From the NCBI GenBank assembly GCA_011371515.1, contig DRQE01000152.1, positions 1 to 6,100 of the forward strand: a stretch of DNA of 6,100 nucleotides, in the 5' to 3' direction. The stretch comes from Deltaproteobacteria bacterium. Its GTDB lineage: Bacteria; Desulfobacterota; GWC2-55-46; DRQE01. Under the pieces are notes generated by a model. That model had not been told where the DNA came from, ran no database searches, and saw only the letters and a program-made list of their open reading frames with translations. Each line of letters opens with the position of its first letter. The stretch's first letter is position 1. Shown here in pieces: positions 4,936 through 6,100 of the stretch. Both the position numbers and the translations under genes were made by a program.

Positions 4936-5778
4936 TTATTTTGAGACTTTTTCGGAGGGCTCTGTATTGTCGTTTTGTTCAACCTTGTGTTTAATAAGTT
5001 CGCCTCTGACATCGCCGAAGAATATAACATCCCTTGCAACGGCAAAGAAGGGTATAAGGGCTTCGTCGAAGAGTATTTCCACCTTTCCACTTCTGGAATC
5101 GAACAGTTTCTTGGGTATCTTTGCATCGGCAAAGTAGTATCTCTGTGGGAAGGGATTTTTCTTCTTCTTGATCCGTCTTTTCACTTTTTCTTTATCCGTA
5201 AGTATGCGAAGGTATATTTCTATCTCCTTGCCATCTTCTTTTGGAAGCGTCTTTATGCGGTACTGGGCGCCCTCTTTTATGGCGCCGTACACACCGAACC
5301 TGAAGTTGTAGAAGGCTGTAAGCGGGCAGTCGTAGACGGTACCTTCTGGTATTGGAAGGGTGCCTTCTTTTATCTTCTTGCCCTTTCGCCACTTCTGCCA
5401 TCTTATAATCTTCTCTTTGTAGTCGAGTACGGTTATGGTCTTTTTTACCTTCTTTCCGAGCTTGATGTTCTTCTCAAACTTAACGGTTCTGAACCTTCTG
5501 CCACCATCCACCTCCTCCATTATGGCTGTATAGGAATCTTCCCTGTGGCGTATGAAGTCAAGAAACCCCTTCGTATGTGCCTTGAGGGTGGCAACATAAT
5601 AGGCTCCTTTCTTCTCAAGGCTTATCTCTGCCTCGGCAACATCGTCGAAGAGCCAGAATCCAAGGGTATAGGAGTAGCTCTCGCCAGAGAACTTCTCACC
5701 TATGGAGGCAGCTTCACCATACAGAGGTGTAACGAGGATTGCCAGAACAATCAGGACAGTTGAAAGGACTCTTTGCAT
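4936..5778 (-). CDS. Exported DUF3108-type protein
   Basis: A 280-aa protein with a clear signal peptide: a short basic start (MQR), a hydrophobic core (VLSTVLIVLAILVTPL) and a likely cleavage site near residue 24 (GEA-AS). The mature part is mostly beta-strand with alternating charged residues. It has features I associate with the DUF3108 family: a FSGESYSYTLGFWLFDDVAEAEI opening, a DCPLTAFYNFRFG segment at about 150-162 and a late ALIPFFAVARDVIFFGDVRGEL segment. DUF3108 proteins are periplasmic or envelope-associated and of unknown function; a lipid- or polysaccharide-binding role is only a guess. The ATG at 5778 directly follows the stop of the EAL gene, so the two are probably one operon with translational coupling. 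Very Lys-rich, as in thermophiles. No obvious terminator follows it. Confidence 0.7.
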   Translation of the reverse strand: MQRVLSTVLIVLAILVTPLYGEAASIGEKFSGESYSYTLGFWLFDDVAEAEISLEKKGAYYVATLKAHTKGFLDFIRHREDSYTAIMEEVDGGRRFRTVKFEKNIKLGKKVKKTITVLDYKEKIIRWQKWRKGKKIKEGTLPIPEGTVYDCPLTAFYNFRFGVYGAIKEGAQYRIKTLPKEDGKEIEIYLRILTDKEKVKRRIKKKKNPFPQRYYFADAKIPKKLFDSRSGKVEILFDEALIPFFAVARDVIFFGDVRGELIKHKVEQNDNTEPSEKVSK

Positions 5779-6100
5779 CTACTCTTTTACGAACTCTCTT
5801 TCTTCGAAGTTTATGGACGGAGAAGGCTTTCCTATGTAGTAGCCCTGTGCATAATCTATACCAAATTCCTTGAGCAGTTCAAGGCTTTCCTCGTTCTCTA
5901 CGAACTCTGCAATGGTCTTTATGTTCATGCCCTTTGCTATGTGGGATATTGCCTGCACCACCAGTTGGTCGTTTTTGTTCTCCTTCAGTCTTCTCACAAA
6001 AGAGCCGTCTATCTTTATGTAGTCCACCGAAAGCTCCCTTAGATACATGAAAGAGGTGAACCCCACACCGAAGTCATCCAGAGAGAAGTGGCAACCCGTC
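5779..6100 (-). CDS. EAL-domain protein, C-terminal part (c-di-GMP phosphodiesterase-like)
   Basis: The gene enters from the right edge; only its last 107 codons are visible. They match the second half of an EAL domain: SLDDFGVGFTSFMYL (the DDFG metal-binding motif), VDYIKIDGSFV (catalytic Lys), TIAEFVENEESL (conserved Glu) and AQGYYIGKPSP (QGY motif). These residues are those needed to hydrolyse cyclic di-GMP to pGpG, so this half looks intact; the EAL signature itself and any GGDEF or sensor domain lie outside the window. The canonical DDFGTG reads DDFGVG and AEGVE reads AEFVE, both known kinds of variation. The protein ends soon after the domain. It is followed without a gap by the DUF3108 gene. 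An internal GTG at 6066 lies within the domain and is not the real start. Confidence 0.9.
   Translation of the reverse strand, partial: TGCHFSLDDFGVGFTSFMYLRELSVDYIKIDGSFVRRLKENKNDQLVVQAISHIAKGMNIKTIAEFVENEESLELLKEFGIDYAQGYYIGKPSPSINFEEREFVKE

Noticed and set aside
4924..4947. AAGTC/GACTT inverted repeat around the DUF3108 stop as a terminator
   Set aside because: Only 5 bp with a 12-base loop and no T run after it.
4975..5763. Long plus-strand open frame of 262 codons opposite the DUF3108 gene
   Set aside because: It mirrors the DUF3108 gene, which has a signal peptide and family-like motifs, and its translation shows no recognisable domain or good ribosome site.
1..6100. CRISPR arrays, tRNA or rRNA genes, insertion sequences, integrase
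   Set aside because: Looked for repeat-spacer patterns, tRNA-like cloverleaf ends and transposase or recombinase motifs; none seen.

Overview
The window reads as the start of a tailed-phage head-morphogenesis operon (positions 1 to about 4917) joined to two cellular genes (4936 to 6100). Every gene lies on the minus strand, so the order of transcription runs from high to low coordinates. Codon use (many ATA Ile and AGG/AGA Arg codons), Glu/Lys/Arg-rich proteins and strong GGAGG-type ribosome sites would suit a thermophilic bacterium of the Aquificota or Thermodesulfobacteriota/Nitrospirota kind. That is an inference from composition only. By eye the phage part is somewhat richer in G+C than the cellular part, which fits an acquired element.

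Cellular end (6100 to 4936): the C-terminal part of an EAL-domain c-di-GMP phosphodiesterase-like protein is followed with no gap by an exported DUF3108-type protein. No convincing terminator follows the DUF3108 gene.

Early or regulatory block (4917 to 4298): a textbook sigma-70 promoter (TTGACA, 17 bp, TATAAT) lies 18 bp past the DUF3108 stop. It drives a 90-aa protein with a sigma-70 region 4-like helix-turn-helix, then a small unrecognised 57-aa protein, and ends at a strong intrinsic terminator. An AT-rich stretch of about 130 bp follows, with direct and inverted repeats and a -10-like box but no -35 box. It is the natural place for an activator-dependent late promoter.

Packaging and head block (4164 to 1): a 60-aa protein with a possible zinc knuckle (half-HNH-like), the small terminase subunit, the large terminase subunit with intact ATPase and nuclease residues, the portal protein, an unrecognised 91-aa protein, a scaffolding-like protein and the first 20 codons of the probable major capsid protein. 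The genes from 4164 to 2377 overlap, as do the portal and 91-aa genes, so translational coupling is likely. The clearest internal gap, just before the scaffold gene, can fold into a pseudoknot-like structure.

Working model: the host-type promoter makes the HTH regulator, which switches on the packaging/head operon beyond the terminator. No integrase, transposase, tRNA, att site, CRISPR array or insertion sequence is visible. Whether this is an intact prophage, a remnant or a domesticated particle cannot be settled from this window.
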